DNA of 64,000 nt from Phosphitispora fastidiosa (GCF_019008365.1 NZ_JAHHUL010000008.1:62001-126000), one strand, 5' to 3'. Shown: positions 8,234 to 16,617, counted from the stretch's first letter. A program made the numbers and translations. The notes: generated by a model not told the origin, from the sequence alone.

Positions 8234-8260
8234 TGTCGAATACTATAGATAAATGTCGAA
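8234..8260 (+). promoter_or_regulatory. Tandem Spo0A-box-like sites
   Basis: Two identical TGTCGAA heptamers (8234-8240 and 8254-8260) lie in the same orientation with 20-bp spacing, about two helical turns. They are in the 306-bp gap upstream of the spoVT-like gene. Tandem boxes at helical spacing are how Spo0A typically binds. The rest of 8087-8392 is AT-rich with no gene, apart from the hairpin at its right end. Confidence 0.42.
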
Positions 8261-8348
8261 ATAAATCCATATGGTGGAAGAATTCATTCAGTGATTACTC
8301 AAGACGAATCCGGTATAATATTTAACTATTCGTCATAGGTTAATGTGA

Positions 8349-8373
8349 GAGAGGGGAAGAAAATTCCCCTCTC
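8349..8373 (-). terminator. Stem-loop after the Mn-catalase-like gene
   Basis: GAGAGGGGAA (8349-8358) pairs perfectly with TTCCCCTCTC (8364-8373) across a 5-base loop, just 3' of the minus-strand gene ending at 8393. A T-run is poor, so termination efficiency is uncertain. Confidence 0.5.
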
Positions 8374-8392
8374 AGTTAATGTATACGTTGTT

Positions 8393-9082
8393 TTAGTGCT
8401 GTGACGGGTGCTGCGGGTTCTGAAACTGCGGCGGACTGGGATTATGCAGTTGAGAACCCACATAATTGCCTGGTGTGGAGAGGTTGAAGTAAAGCCGGGA
8501 ATCCTTGTCCACACCCCAGTCACGGTTTGATCCGGTATCCTGGACTCTCTGCAGGCACTCCCGGAACATGGTATTGTGAGCCTCCTCCCGATTCAGCAGA
8601 AAGTCAATCATCTGCCTGACATACTGGTCATTTATCTGCCTGTGCAGATATTCATAAACGACCTTTGCCCTCTGTTCAGCGGCAATATTTGAAAGAAGGT
8701 CTGCAGGCAGGTCTCCGGTTACATTTACATAGGCTGCCGTCCATAATTGGCCGGAAGCATTAGTCAGCATAGGGTTCAACCCTGTCAGTACATGGGCTTC
8801 AATATTTCCAATTGTTGCCTGATTAGCCATCGGGTCATGCCCGTTAAGCAGGGTAATCGCGGTGGCCACCATCTCCATGTGGCTCAGTTCCTCTGCGGCG
8901 ATATCCAAAAAGACATCCCTAATTGCCTGGTCCTTGATTCTGAAACTCTGGGAAATGTATTGCAGGGCTGCTTTTAGTTCACCCTGGGGACCACCCAGCT
9001 GTTCCTGAAGCATTGCAGCGTAATTTGGGTTGGGACGTTCCACCCGAACCATCTGCAGCAACTGTTTTTCGTGTCTGAACAT
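8393..9082 (-). CDS. Manganese catalase / CotJC-like ferritin-fold protein
   Basis: This 229-residue protein resembles dimanganese catalases and the spore-coat protein CotJC. It has a four-helix core with metal-ligand-type Glu/His residues: GELKAALQYISQSF, EELSHMEMVATAI and, near the C-terminus, NREEAHNTMFRE. The tail is Pro/Gln/His-rich. The family disproportionates hydrogen peroxide; in spore formers members may sit in the coat. It follows the Gly/Phe-rich protein gene on the same strand. Whether it is vegetative or sporulation-specific cannot be told. Confidence 0.82.
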   Translation of the reverse strand: MFRHEKQLLQMVRVERPNPNYAAMLQEQLGGPQGELKAALQYISQSFRIKDQAIRDVFLDIAAEELSHMEMVATAITLLNGHDPMANQATIGNIEAHVLTGLNPMLTNASGQLWTAAYVNVTGDLPADLLSNIAAEQRAKVVYEYLHRQINDQYVRQMIDFLLNREEAHNTMFRECLQRVQDTGSNRDWGVDKDSRLYFNLSTPGNYVGSQLHNPSPPQFQNPQHPSQH

Positions 9083-9219
9083 ATTTGTCCCCTCCGTTTA
9101 TTTTTATATTGCAACAGTATCTATTCTAGTATTTACAGTCTCAGCTATAAAATGCCTGACTCATATACAGGTGAAGCAGGTAAGTAATGACAATATCAAA
9201 AGTATCGGAGAAAAAGAAT

Positions 9220-9251
9220 GGTGCACATCCCGAAACAATCGGGTGCGCACC
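9220..9251 (-). terminator. Terminator after the Gly/Phe-rich gene
   Basis: A GC-rich hairpin (GGTGCACATCCCGA/TCGGGTGCGCACC with one bulge and a 5-base loop) is followed on the minus strand by ATTCTTTTTCTCC. It separates the Gly/Phe-rich gene from the Mn-catalase-like gene. Confidence 0.6.
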
Positions 9252-9278
9252 TTATGAATCATAGTTGGTAATTACAGG

Positions 9279-9674
9279 TTAATAGCGCCGGTTCCTTCCG
9301 GGTATCCTCCGGGCATTATACCTGGCCCGGTTTTTGTTTGGTTTGACACCAAACAGGCCGCCCAGGAGACTTCCTAAAAACTCTCCAAAGGCCGGGCTGA
9401 ATAACCCGCCTCCCAAGCCCTTACCGAAACCGGGACCAAACAGCCCGCCACCGGAACCACCGCCAAACCCAGGGCCCAGGAGTCCGCCCCAAAAGCCGGA
9501 ATCGAAAAGCCCGCCGCCAAAACCCTTACCAAAGCCGCCGCCAAAACCGGGACCGAATAGTCCTCCGCTAAAGCCGGGGCGCCGCTTTTTGCCAAAAATA
9601 AAACCCGGCTTTTTACCAGAACCTTGCTTCTTGCCGGAACCCGGACCAAAGAAACCGGTACTGCCGTAATTCAT
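9279..9674 (-). CDS. Gly/Phe-rich repetitive basic protein
   Basis: This 131-residue low-complexity protein is built of repeats such as GGLFGPGFGGG, GKGFGGGLF and GGLLGPGFGGG, with basic ends (KKQGSGKKPGFIFGKKRRPG and RARYNARRIPGRNRRY). The start ATG follows AAGGAGG and a terminator follows, so it is a real gene despite low complexity. No enzymatic domain is visible. Gly/Phe repeats with Lys/Arg/Tyr termini suggest a structural, possibly spore-surface, protein; this is inference from composition and its coat-protein-like neighbour. Confidence 0.6.
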   Translation of the reverse strand: MNYGSTGFFGPGSGKKQGSGKKPGFIFGKKRRPGFSGGLFGPGFGGGFGKGFGGGLFDSGFWGGLLGPGFGGGSGGGLFGPGFGKGLGGGLFSPAFGEFLGSLLGGLFGVKPNKNRARYNARRIPGRNRRY

Positions 9675-9885
9675 GTATCATTTACCTCCTTCATAACCTG
9701 GGTCAAGGTCATTCTCCATCTATATTATGTTAATATTAAGGTTAATGTACCGGGGAATGTCCTGCCAGGCTTGCCTTCTCAGGGCTGCCCGGCAGCTTTG
9801 TTTAATGGAGGTCAACCGCAGAATAGGGGGCCAATTCTGCGGATAAACTTATTAACAAAATATTTAATTGTCAGGAGTGACACCG

Positions 9886-10651
9886 ATGAAAGCACTGACC
9901 TACCAGGGAATAAAAGATGTAAAGGTTCTTGAGGTCAAGGACCCCGGGATTGAAAAGCCGGATGATGCCATTATCAGAGTTACGGCAACAGCTATTTGTG
10001 GCTCCGACCTGCACCTGATACACGGGATGGTTCCTAATATGCCCGCAGGATTTATTCTTGGGCATGAGACAATGGGAATTGTCGAAGAAGCAGGTCCTGA
10101 TGTAACCCAAATTAAAAAAGGAGACCGGGTGATAGTACCGTTTCCGGTATCATGCGGGCACTGCTGGTTTTGTGAACACGACCTCTGGAGCCAGTGTGAC
10201 AACTCCAATCCCCACGGAGATGCCGGGGGTATTTTTGGTTACAGTGAGACTTTTGGAGGTTATGCCGGAGGCCAGGCTGAGTATCTGAGAGTCCCGTATG
10301 CAAATGTGGGGCCTTTTGTGATTGAAGGGGACATACCTGATGAAAAGGTATTGTTCCTTACAGATATCCTGCCAACTTCATATTGGGGTGTTGATATTGG
10401 AGGGGTTAAGCCCGGGGATACGGTAATTGTGCTGGGCTGCGGTCCTGTAGGACTGTTGGCTCAGAAGTTTGTGGCTCTGAAGGGGGCCGAAAGGATAATT
10501 GCAGTTGATTATATTGACTACAGGCTGGAACCTGCCCGAAAGTACAATGGGGTGGAAACAGTCAACTTTACCGAAACCCATGACACCGGCAGGCACCTTA
10601 ATTTTTGATGCCAAGAAGGACAACTGTGTTAAGGTAGTCCTGTATAATTAA
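9886..10651 (+). pseudogene. Zinc-dependent alcohol dehydrogenase, internally deleted and frameshifted
   Basis: The reading frame from ATG 9886 (ribosome site AGGAG) encodes the N-terminal two-thirds of a medium-chain zinc alcohol dehydrogenase. It has the catalytic zinc Cys (ICGSDLH), GHETMGIVEE, the structural-zinc cysteines (CGHCWFCEHDLWSQC) and the NAD motif GCGPVGLLAQ. It stops at 10608, after about 240 of about 385 residues. In the +1 frame, 10601-10651 encodes IFDAKKDNCVKVVLYN, the typical C-terminal end of the same family. So about 130 codons were lost with a frame change. The nucleotide-binding domain is incomplete, so the product should be inactive. Confidence 0.85.
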
Positions 10652-10683
10652 TGTTTCTGCACAATTAGTGTTGCCCTGTATGA

Positions 10684-11601
10684 TTAGTTTAGTGGTTTGG
10701 TATCGAGATGCTTGACCCAGAGATTCATGTCCTCAAACTTGTCCATGATATTGCAGTTGTTTAGCAACCGCCCCCCATAGGTGTAACCGTGGCGGTGAAA
10801 CACCAGGTTGATCCCGTGGGAAATTGCCCGCGACAGGGAGTAGAGCGTCTGCATCTGCTCCTTTTTCATTTCATCTTCAAGGGCATTAATGAGGATGGAC
10901 ATCAGTCCGTGGCCCCTGTAATCAGGGAGGGTGGCACAATCAGTTATCTCTACGGCCATATTGGTCCGGTTGATTTCTGCCGAAGCAGCGCTGATTATCT
11001 TGCCCTGGTGTTCAATCACTTTAAAATGTGCTTTTTTCCCGATAACCTGCTCCAGGTATTCGGGCCTGTTTAGCGGTGTAGGGTAACTTGGGAAAACAGC
11101 TGTGAAAAGTTCTACCAATGCAGGAATATCCTCAATCCCTGCTGAACGCAGACAGCTGTCCGAAGGCAGTTTTTTCAAGTTGACTGAAGGAGGCTGGGCC
11201 AGTATCTGCTGCAGTATTTCGTCTTCATCCTCAACGAATTGGCTGATGCGGCGCTCTTGCCCAAAAAACCGGGACAGGCAGTAACCGGTTTTCCCACTGA
11301 AATAGTTTTTGATAAACCCTTCCAGGACGTACCCGCGCGAAAGAAAGGTCTCCCAGTCTGCTTCCCTGGAGACTAGCACAACCTTGCCAAATCCGTTCTC
11401 CCTGGCCAGGTAATTGAGGTATTCGGCCATTGCCGGAACATTTGTGCCCTGATAGTCGAGGACCTTGATTCTTTCATTAGTACAGTCGATAAACACCTCA
11501 ACCGTAAAATCTTCCCTCTGCTTGAGGTAAGACAGACCGTAAATAGTCCCATAAATAGTTGTGGTTGTTTCTTTGTCAAAAGTGATTTCAGCTATCCGCA
11601 T
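10684..11601 (-). CDS. ablB: Beta-lysine N-acetyltransferase (AblB-like)
   Basis: This 305-residue GNAT protein has its acetyl-CoA region in the C-terminal half (ATLPDYRGHGLMSILINALE, the R-G-H-G loop). It lies 12 bp after the lysine 2,3-aminomutase gene, the conserved ablA-ablB arrangement. The pair makes N-epsilon-acetyl-beta-lysine, a compatible solute of methanogens and some anaerobic bacteria. The start ATG follows GGAG at seven bases. The expected cytosolic reaction is acetyl-CoA plus beta-lysine giving acetyl-beta-lysine. Confidence 0.87.
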   Translation of the reverse strand: MRIAEITFDKETTTTIYGTIYGLSYLKQREDFTVEVFIDCTNERIKVLDYQGTNVPAMAEYLNYLARENGFGKVVLVSREADWETFLSRGYVLEGFIKNYFSGKTGYCLSRFFGQERRISQFVEDEDEILQQILAQPPSVNLKKLPSDSCLRSAGIEDIPALVELFTAVFPSYPTPLNRPEYLEQVIGKKAHFKVIEHQGKIISAASAEINRTNMAVEITDCATLPDYRGHGLMSILINALEDEMKKEQMQTLYSLSRAISHGINLVFHRHGYTYGGRLLNNCNIMDKFEDMNLWVKHLDTKPLN

Positions 11602-11613
11602 AGTCAGACTCCT

Positions 11614-12873
11614 TTATTGGATATAGTCTTTTCTCCTGTTTTCCCTGATATTCCCCTTGGGGACCAGGCTGATTTTTCGATTGCCAAACAGCTTTGCCAA
11701 TCCTGATCTGATGGGTATTTGGTCTTCACATATCCCGCATTCCATGCAGCTGCTGCCGCGGTCCGCCGGCTCCGTATAGGCACAGATTACACCCTCGTAG
11801 TTTCGCAGGATTACTTTTTCATCAGACATGGATATCAGGTATTGGGGTGAGACCGGAATTTTGCCGCCGCCGCCGGGAGCATCCACGACATAGGTAGGAA
11901 CCGCCAGTCCGGAGGTGTGGCCCCTGAGCATTTCTATTATTTCGATGCCTTTGGCAACTGAAGTCCGCAGGTGTTCCAACCCCTCGGAGAGGTCGCACTG
12001 GTACAGGTAATAGGGCCGTACCCTCATTTTCACCAATTGATGGACTAATTTCCTGATCACATACGGGCAGTCATTGACCCCCTTTAGCAGCACGGTTTGG
12101 TTGCCCAGTGGGATTCCGGCATCAGCCAGCATGCTGCAGGCGAGTTCTGCATCTGGGGTAATTTCTTTGGGATGGTTGAAGTGTGTATTCAGCCAAATCG
12201 GGTGAAAACGCCGGAGCAGTTTGCATAAATCTTCAGTGATGCGCTGTGGCAGGACTACCGGGGTTCTGGTTCCGAAGCGGATTATTTCCACATGTGGTAT
12301 CTGCTTCAGCCGGCGAAGCAGGTACTCCAGGCGTTCATTATCTACCAGCAGGGCATCTCCGCCGGAAATCAGGACATCCCTGACAGCAGGCGTCCCGGCT
12401 ATGTAGTCCAGGGCCAGTTCAACAGCATCTTGGGGCATTGACATATCGGTGCTGCCGGCCAGGCGGCGCCTGGTACAGTGACGGCAGTACATGGAACACT
12501 GGTCTGTAATCAGAAACAGAACCCGGTCGGGATACCTGTGGGTAAGTCCGGGTACCGGGGAATCCACATCTTCTGAAAGTGGGTCTTCCAGGTCACACGG
12601 GCTTTCATCCAGTTCCCAGGTGACCGGGACAGCCTGCTTCCGAATGGGGCATTCCGGGTCATCCGGGTCCATGAGCAGGGCATAATAGGGTGTGATAGCC
12701 ATTCTTAGGGTTTTCAGGCAGTTTCTGATACCTTCTTCCTCTTCACCTGTCAGGTTTACTAACTGTTTAAGCTCTTCTACTTTAGTAATCCGGTTGGCAA
12801 CCTGCCAGCGCCAGTCATTCCACTGGTCATCTGTAACGTTTTGCCATATTGGTGTTTCACGGTAGCTGCGCAA
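11614..12873 (-). CDS. ablA: Lysine 2,3-aminomutase (radical SAM, PLP)
   Basis: This 419-residue enzyme converts L-lysine to L-beta-lysine. The radical SAM Fe-S motif is C126-x3-C130-x2-C133 ([13 protein letters not shown]). [11 protein letters not shown] and the PLP-binding PGGGGKI with its Lys are present, with a C-terminal Cys cluster (CMECGIC). The length matches the family. The start is TTG, preceded by GGGGAGG; that ribosome site lies inside the 3' arm of a terminator-like hairpin. It is followed by ablB, pointing to osmolyte synthesis rather than lysine fermentation. Confidence 0.92.
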   Translation of the reverse strand: MRSYRETPIWQNVTDDQWNDWRWQVANRITKVEELKQLVNLTGEEEEGIRNCLKTLRMAITPYYALLMDPDDPECPIRKQAVPVTWELDESPCDLEDPLSEDVDSPVPGLTHRYPDRVLFLITDQCSMYCRHCTRRRLAGSTDMSMPQDAVELALDYIAGTPAVRDVLISGGDALLVDNERLEYLLRRLKQIPHVEIIRFGTRTPVVLPQRITEDLCKLLRRFHPIWLNTHFNHPKEITPDAELACSMLADAGIPLGNQTVLLKGVNDCPYVIRKLVHQLVKMRVRPYYLYQCDLSEGLEHLRTSVAKGIEIIEMLRGHTSGLAVPTYVVDAPGGGGKIPVSPQYLISMSDEKVILRNYEGVICAYTEPADRGSSCMECGICEDQIPIRSGLAKLFGNRKISLVPKGNIRENRRKDYIQ

Positions 12874-12883
12874 AAAAGAAAAC

Positions 12884-12921
12884 CTCCCCTGCTTTTTTCT
12901 TATTTTCTCAAAGCAGGGGAG
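12884..12921 (-). terminator. Hairpin terminator overlapping the ablA ribosome binding site
   Basis: CTCCCCTGCTTT (12884-12895) pairs perfectly over 12 bp with 12910-12921 across a 14-base loop. On the minus strand it follows the zinc-ribbon gene and is trailed by TTTTCTTTTTT, so it looks like an intrinsic terminator. Its downstream arm contains the GGGGAGG used by ablA, so it may also act as a translational switch. Confidence 0.7.
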
Positions 12922-12929
12922 ATTTTATC

Positions 12930-13331
12930 CTAGTTGGTTTTCAATTCGCCGGGCGCGCCTTCTTCCCATATGGTAACATAGACCTTTCCGTCCTCACCTT
13001 TAAAACCCCGCATCAGTTCACAGTGTCTCAGAGTGGCGAACTGTTTATCAAGCTGCCACTTGGGGAGGCGGAACTTTTTCATTATTTGTTCATGGGTGAC
13101 AGGGCCATCCTGTTTGACGTAGTTATAGATATCTGTCTGCAGTTCCGTAAGTCCCTCAGTGCCTGTCTGGCCGGCCATTTTGCGAGCCACCTTGGCGCTG
13201 TAAACTGCGGTGACATCACATGTGCGCGGGGGTTCGATTGCTTCAATATAGCAATCCTCACACAAGTTCTGGCCCATGTGTTCACATTTTTCACCATCCG
13301 GAATTGTTTCTTTACACCTGTCACAAATCAT
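12930..13331 (-). CDS. Zinc-ribbon plus winged-helix-like small protein
   Basis: This 133-residue protein starts with paired cysteine knuckles (CDRC near residue 3, then CEDC and a further Cys), suggesting a treble-clef zinc ribbon. A region resembling a winged helix-turn-helix follows (LTELQTDIYNYVKQDGPVTHEQIMKKF). The ATG at 13331 was chosen for its strong AAGAGGAGG; an upstream in-frame start has none. It overlaps the end of the marR gene by 11 bp, so the two are co-translated. I do not recognise a named family; a regulatory or sensing role is inferred. Confidence 0.65.
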   Translation of the reverse strand: MICDRCKETIPDGEKCEHMGQNLCEDCYIEAIEPPRTCDVTAVYSAKVARKMAGQTGTEGLTELQTDIYNYVKQDGPVTHEQIMKKFRLPKWQLDKQFATLRHCELMRGFKGEDGKVYVTIWEEGAPGELKTN

Positions 13332-13776
13332 TTTTTTCCTCCTCTTTAGGATTTGGCATCCTGAATTTGCGCAGCAGAACATACAGCTGCTGCTGCTCTT
13401 CCCGGGTAAGTCTTCCGTTAATAATACTGCTCACTGTTTCCAGGGAACTGAGGATATCATCACGAACCAGTTTTCCTCTGGGAGTGACAAACAATACATA
13501 GGAACGGCGATCCTGAGGGTCAGGCTCCCGCCTGATATATCCCAGTTTTTCCAGCCTGTCAATAATTCCTCCGATAGTGGTCCGGTCAACCCGCATCAGA
13601 CAGCCCAGCTCCTGCTGGTTGAAGCCGTCACACTTCCAGAGAAAAGCCAGGGTGGCAAACTGCGGCGGTGTCAGACCAAACTCCGTGACTGCGTCTTTCA
13701 TCATACCATGGGCTTCCTGGTGGCTTTTAGCCAGCAGGAACGGCAGCCATTCCTCAATATCAAACAAGCACATCAT
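13321..13776 (-). CDS. MarR family transcriptional regulator
   Basis: This regulator of about 150 residues has the MarR winged-helix pattern: TPPQFATLAFLWKCDGFNQQ, then the recognition segment LMRVDRTTIGGIIDRLEKLG and the wing REPDPQDRRSYVLFVTPRG. The start is uncertain: ATG 13776 has AAGG immediately adjacent, while a TTG four codons later (TTGTTTGAT) has better spacing. A perfect 14-bp palindrome lies 25 bp upstream and is probably its operator. It is co-transcribed with the zinc-ribbon gene. Confidence 0.85.
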   Translation of the reverse strand: MMCLFDIEEWLPFLLAKSHQEAHGMMKDAVTEFGLTPPQFATLAFLWKCDGFNQQELGCLMRVDRTTIGGIIDRLEKLGYIRREPDPQDRRSYVLFVTPRGKLVRDDILSSLETVSSIINGRLTREEQQQLYVLLRKFRMPNPKEEEKNDL

Positions 13777-13800
13777 CCTTAAAGGTATAATTTATTAATC

Positions 13801-13814
13801 ATCAGTATACTGAT
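13801..13814. promoter_or_regulatory. Palindromic operator upstream of marR
   Basis: ATCAGTATACTGAT is a perfect 14-bp palindrome overlapping a TATAAT read on the minus strand (13812-13817). MarR proteins bind such palindromes at their own promoters, so autoregulation is likely. The rest of 13777-14047 is AT-rich and holds a short repeat of AAAAATATCAGGAATCT near 13972-14008; no gene is seen. Confidence 0.5.
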
Positions 13815-14047
13815 TATATTTTAGCAATTAATTTGGTTTAGGTCAACTTATATTATCTGTGTACTTAATATTATCTGTCCAGCAGACTAAATAATACCTG
13901 CTCCTGTTAGCTTTCAACAGAAGGTTAAGCGGGCTCTGGCAGCGAAGTAATTGTGTTGGAAAAAATATGTAGAAAAATATCAGGAATCTGAAAAATATCA
14001 GGAATCTTATCAGGAATGTGAATAAATAAAAGGAATGATGAGAGGAC

Positions 14048-14635
14048 ATGAAAAAGAGAGTTATTGGCTACCTGCTGCTGATTCTAGTTGTAATACTTGG
14101 TCTGACTTCTTTTCCCCAGAGCCGCAGGGTCAGGTCACTAATGCCGCATCTGCCGGCCCCTATTGCAGCTGAAAAGGCTCTGGTTACTCCAGCCGGGCAG
14201 GGACCGGAGGGACTGATTGTAAGCGAAATCTGTGATGCCCTGAACATTAACAATAGTTTCATGTACTGGGCTGAGCCCGAGGACCTGCGGGGTTTCAACA
14301 GCCTGATTATTGTCCTGGGATTCAGCAAACAGGGGCTTCATTCACTGCATAAAGAAGAGGAAGAGGAAATTGAAAGGGTCAGCCGGCTGATACAGGCTGC
14401 GGAGCGGCAGAATATTCCGGTTGTCCTGATTCATCTGGGCGGACCGGACCGCAGAGGCGCTGTGAATGATGCCTTGGCAGAGGTCCTGGCTGTGGCGGCA
14501 GACTATATAATTGTCACCCAGGATGGTGAAAGGGACGGTTTTTTTACCGCTTTGGCTGATAAGAATAACATACCTGTAACGATAGTCAGTGGAGTGACGG
14601 CAGTAAAAGTTCCTCTGAACTCTGTGTTTAGATAG
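14048..14635 (+). CDS. Membrane-anchored DUF6305-like protein
   Basis: This 195-residue protein has an N-terminal hydrophobic anchor or signal (residues 5-22) and an extracytoplasmic alpha/beta domain. It contains LPAPIAAEKALVTPAGQGPEG, resembling what I recall as the DUF6305 family, and an acidic helix EEEEEIERV. No catalytic motif is evident. It heads a three-gene operon with a sensor kinase and a response regulator, 13 bp and then overlapping, so it may feed a signal to the kinase. The family assignment is from memory. Confidence 0.6.
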   Translation: MKKRVIGYLLLILVVILGLTSFPQSRRVRSLMPHLPAPIAAEKALVTPAGQGPEGLIVSEICDALNINNSFMYWAEPEDLRGFNSLIIVLGFSKQGLHSLHKEEEEEIERVSRLIQAAERQNIPVVLIHLGGPDRRGAVNDALAEVLAVAADYIIVTQDGERDGFFTALADKNNIPVTIVSGVTAVKVPLNSVFR

Positions 14636-14648
14636 GAGGACCTATGGG

Positions 14649-16025
14649 ATGAGTAGAACCGAATTTAGAAAAATCATGTATACGGTTTGTGCCCTTATTT
14701 TGGCCGGTATCAGCGCATATGACGGAATTTACCGGATGGAATCCTTCAGCGTAATCGGGGGACTGTTGGAGACAGCCGTTACCAGGAGCGATACCGGGCT
14801 TTTGGTCCTGGCATCCTTTGAACTGGTAGTCTTGGATACCCTGTGGCTGGTTCCGGGGATTTTAAGCGGATTCCTCCTTATAGATGTATGGCGCAGCCGT
14901 TTTCCCTTCAGGTGGTGGGTTAATTATTTCCTGGTGCTGCCCTGGGTCGGTGTAATTCATCTGGTACTGGCCATCCAGGGGTCGGGATATAGTTTTATCG
15001 GAGGATTTATTGTGGTCATCCTGGCAATTCTGGCTGTGATTGAAATGGGTGAAGCCAGGGAGAGTTTTGCTGCCGTGGCTCTGGTTGTCTTCGGGATTGG
15101 GATGGCTGTTGACTGGCTGAATATTGTCCCGGCGTTTTCCTTTATTCCTATCAGCCATGGTGACCTGGATGTAGGGATAAAGCTTGCCGCCGATTTCCTG
15201 CAGGGTGAAAGTGTGCTTAACCTGGGCTTGTTCTTTTCGGTTTTCTTTATGTTCATCAGTTTGGTGATTACACTGCTGATATCAGTATATCTGAGACGGA
15301 TCAGTCTGGTAGAGGAAAACAAGGTCAAGGAGATGCAGCTTCAGGAAATGGAGATTCAGGCCAGGCAGGCCAGGGTGCTTCAGGAAATGCATACACTGGT
15401 CCATGACCTGAAAACCCCCCTGATGACTATCAGAGGTCTCAACTCACTGGTGGAAATGAGCGCTGCCAATGAAAAGGTTGTCGAATACTGCCGCAGAATT
15501 GACGGCTCTGTAGATAAGGTCAATGCTATGGTTTCCGAAATCCTGTATGATGAAGTACGCAAGAAAATTACGGTGGAAGAACTTATTACCTATGTAAGAG
15601 CCCATGTCCTGGTAAAAAAGGCCGGACAGGAGGTGGTCTTTGATATTGCCGAAGGGCTGCCTTTATTGGAAATAAATGTTATTCGGATGAGCCGGGTACT
15701 GATAAATATAATCGAAAATGCATTTACTGCCACAGCAGGGGTGAGCAATGCCAGAATTGTCATCAGGGCTTACGCAGAAATGGGAGACCGGGTCTGTTTT
15801 GAGGTCTCAGATAATGGCAGGGGTATCCCTGCCGGGCATTTGGAACAGGTCTGGAAATGGGGGTATAGTACCAGGGGGAATTCTGCCGGTCTGGGACTGG
15901 CCTTTGTGAGACAGATAGTGGAAAATCACCACGGGACTGTTGAAATCAGCAGCTCCGAAAGCGCCGGGACCACGATGACAATCAGCTTAAAGGGGGCAAA
16001 GGACGATGAAAGTACTCATAATTGA
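14649..16025 (+). CDS. Membrane sensor histidine kinase
   Basis: This 458-residue kinase has about six or seven membrane segments in residues 8-215 with short loops, then a coiled coil (EENKVKEMQLQEMEIQARQ). The HisKA box has His252 in HDLKTPLMTIRG. An HATPase_c domain follows with an N-box (NIIENAF), GRGIPAG and GLGLAFV. Because the sensor is almost all membrane-embedded, it may sense a membrane state or its operon partner. It ends inside the next gene with a 20-bp overlap, a classical kinase-regulator coupling. Confidence 0.9.
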   Translation: MSRTEFRKIMYTVCALILAGISAYDGIYRMESFSVIGGLLETAVTRSDTGLLVLASFELVVLDTLWLVPGILSGFLLIDVWRSRFPFRWWVNYFLVLPWVGVIHLVLAIQGSGYSFIGGFIVVILAILAVIEMGEARESFAAVALVVFGIGMAVDWLNIVPAFSFIPISHGDLDVGIKLAADFLQGESVLNLGLFFSVFFMFISLVITLLISVYLRRISLVEENKVKEMQLQEMEIQARQARVLQEMHTLVHDLKTPLMTIRGLNSLVEMSAANEKVVEYCRRIDGSVDKVNAMVSEILYDEVRKKITVEELITYVRAHVLVKKAGQEVVFDIAEGLPLLEINVIRMSRVLINIIENAFTATAGVSNARIVIRAYAEMGDRVCFEVSDNGRGIPAGHLEQVWKWGYSTRGNSAGLGLAFVRQIVENHHGTVEISSSESAGTTMTISLKGAKDDESTHN

Positions 16026-16617
16026 TGATAATGAGGATATCAGGTTTACCGTCAGCGAGATATGTGATTTTGCCGGATGGACCCCGGTAACGGCAGAAAA
16101 TGGTTTTGAGGGTGCGGAACTCTTCAAGTCGGAAAAGCCGGACCTGGTGGTTGTTGATTACCATATGCCCATGCTGGATGGTATGGAGACTGTTGAACAG
16201 ATCAGGAAAACTGACCGTAAGGTTCCTATTATCGTCCTCACGGTAGATGAGCGCCAGGAGATTGCTGATGAGTTCCTGGCTATGGGGGCGACGGATTTTG
16301 CGCTGAAACCGATAAAGGCCCCTGACCTGATAGCTCGTATTAAAGTAAACCTGAGAATTGCCCAACTGCTCAAAATAGAGTCCGGTCTGGCGGAAGATTA
16401 TGTTAAGGGAATCAGCGGGGCAACCGAGAAAATTATTATTGAATTCATGAAAAAACAAGGTGAGCCGCTGCCCATTGAAGAGATTACTGAGGGTGTGGAA
16501 CTCGCCTATCAGACCGTACACCGCTATCTGATGAATATGGTCAGGGAGGGGAAAGTGGTCACCATCTGTGACTACGGCAAGGTAGGGAGGCCCAAGAACC
16601 GGTACAGGCTTGTTTAG
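16006..16617 (+). CDS. Response regulator with C-terminal helix-turn-helix
   Basis: This 203-residue protein has a complete receiver domain: acidic pair D7/D8, phospho-acceptor D51 (VVVDYHMPMLDG) and K101 (ALKPI). The C-terminal region (EEITEGVELAYQTVHRYLMNMVREGKV) looks like the CitB/DcuR-type helix-turn-helix. It is translationally coupled to the upstream kinase and probably controls transcription. The targets are not evident; the Opp-type importer begins 110 bp downstream on the same strand. Confidence 0.88.
   Translation: MKVLIIDDNEDIRFTVSEICDFAGWTPVTAENGFEGAELFKSEKPDLVVVDYHMPMLDGMETVEQIRKTDRKVPIIVLTVDERQEIADEFLAMGATDFALKPIKAPDLIARIKVNLRIAQLLKIESGLAEDYVKGISGATEKIIIEFMKKQGEPLPIEEITEGVELAYQTVHRYLMNMVREGKVVTICDYGKVGRPKNRYRLV

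Noticed and set aside
9334-9669. Pro-rich 111-codon frame on the plus strand
   Set aside because: It is the complement of the Gly/Phe-rich gene (Gly codons read as Pro) and lacks a ribosome site.
12930-13382. Longer zinc-ribbon gene starting at 13382
   Set aside because: The 17 extra residues have no ribosome site and overlap the marR coding region more deeply; ATG 13331 has AAGAGGAGG.
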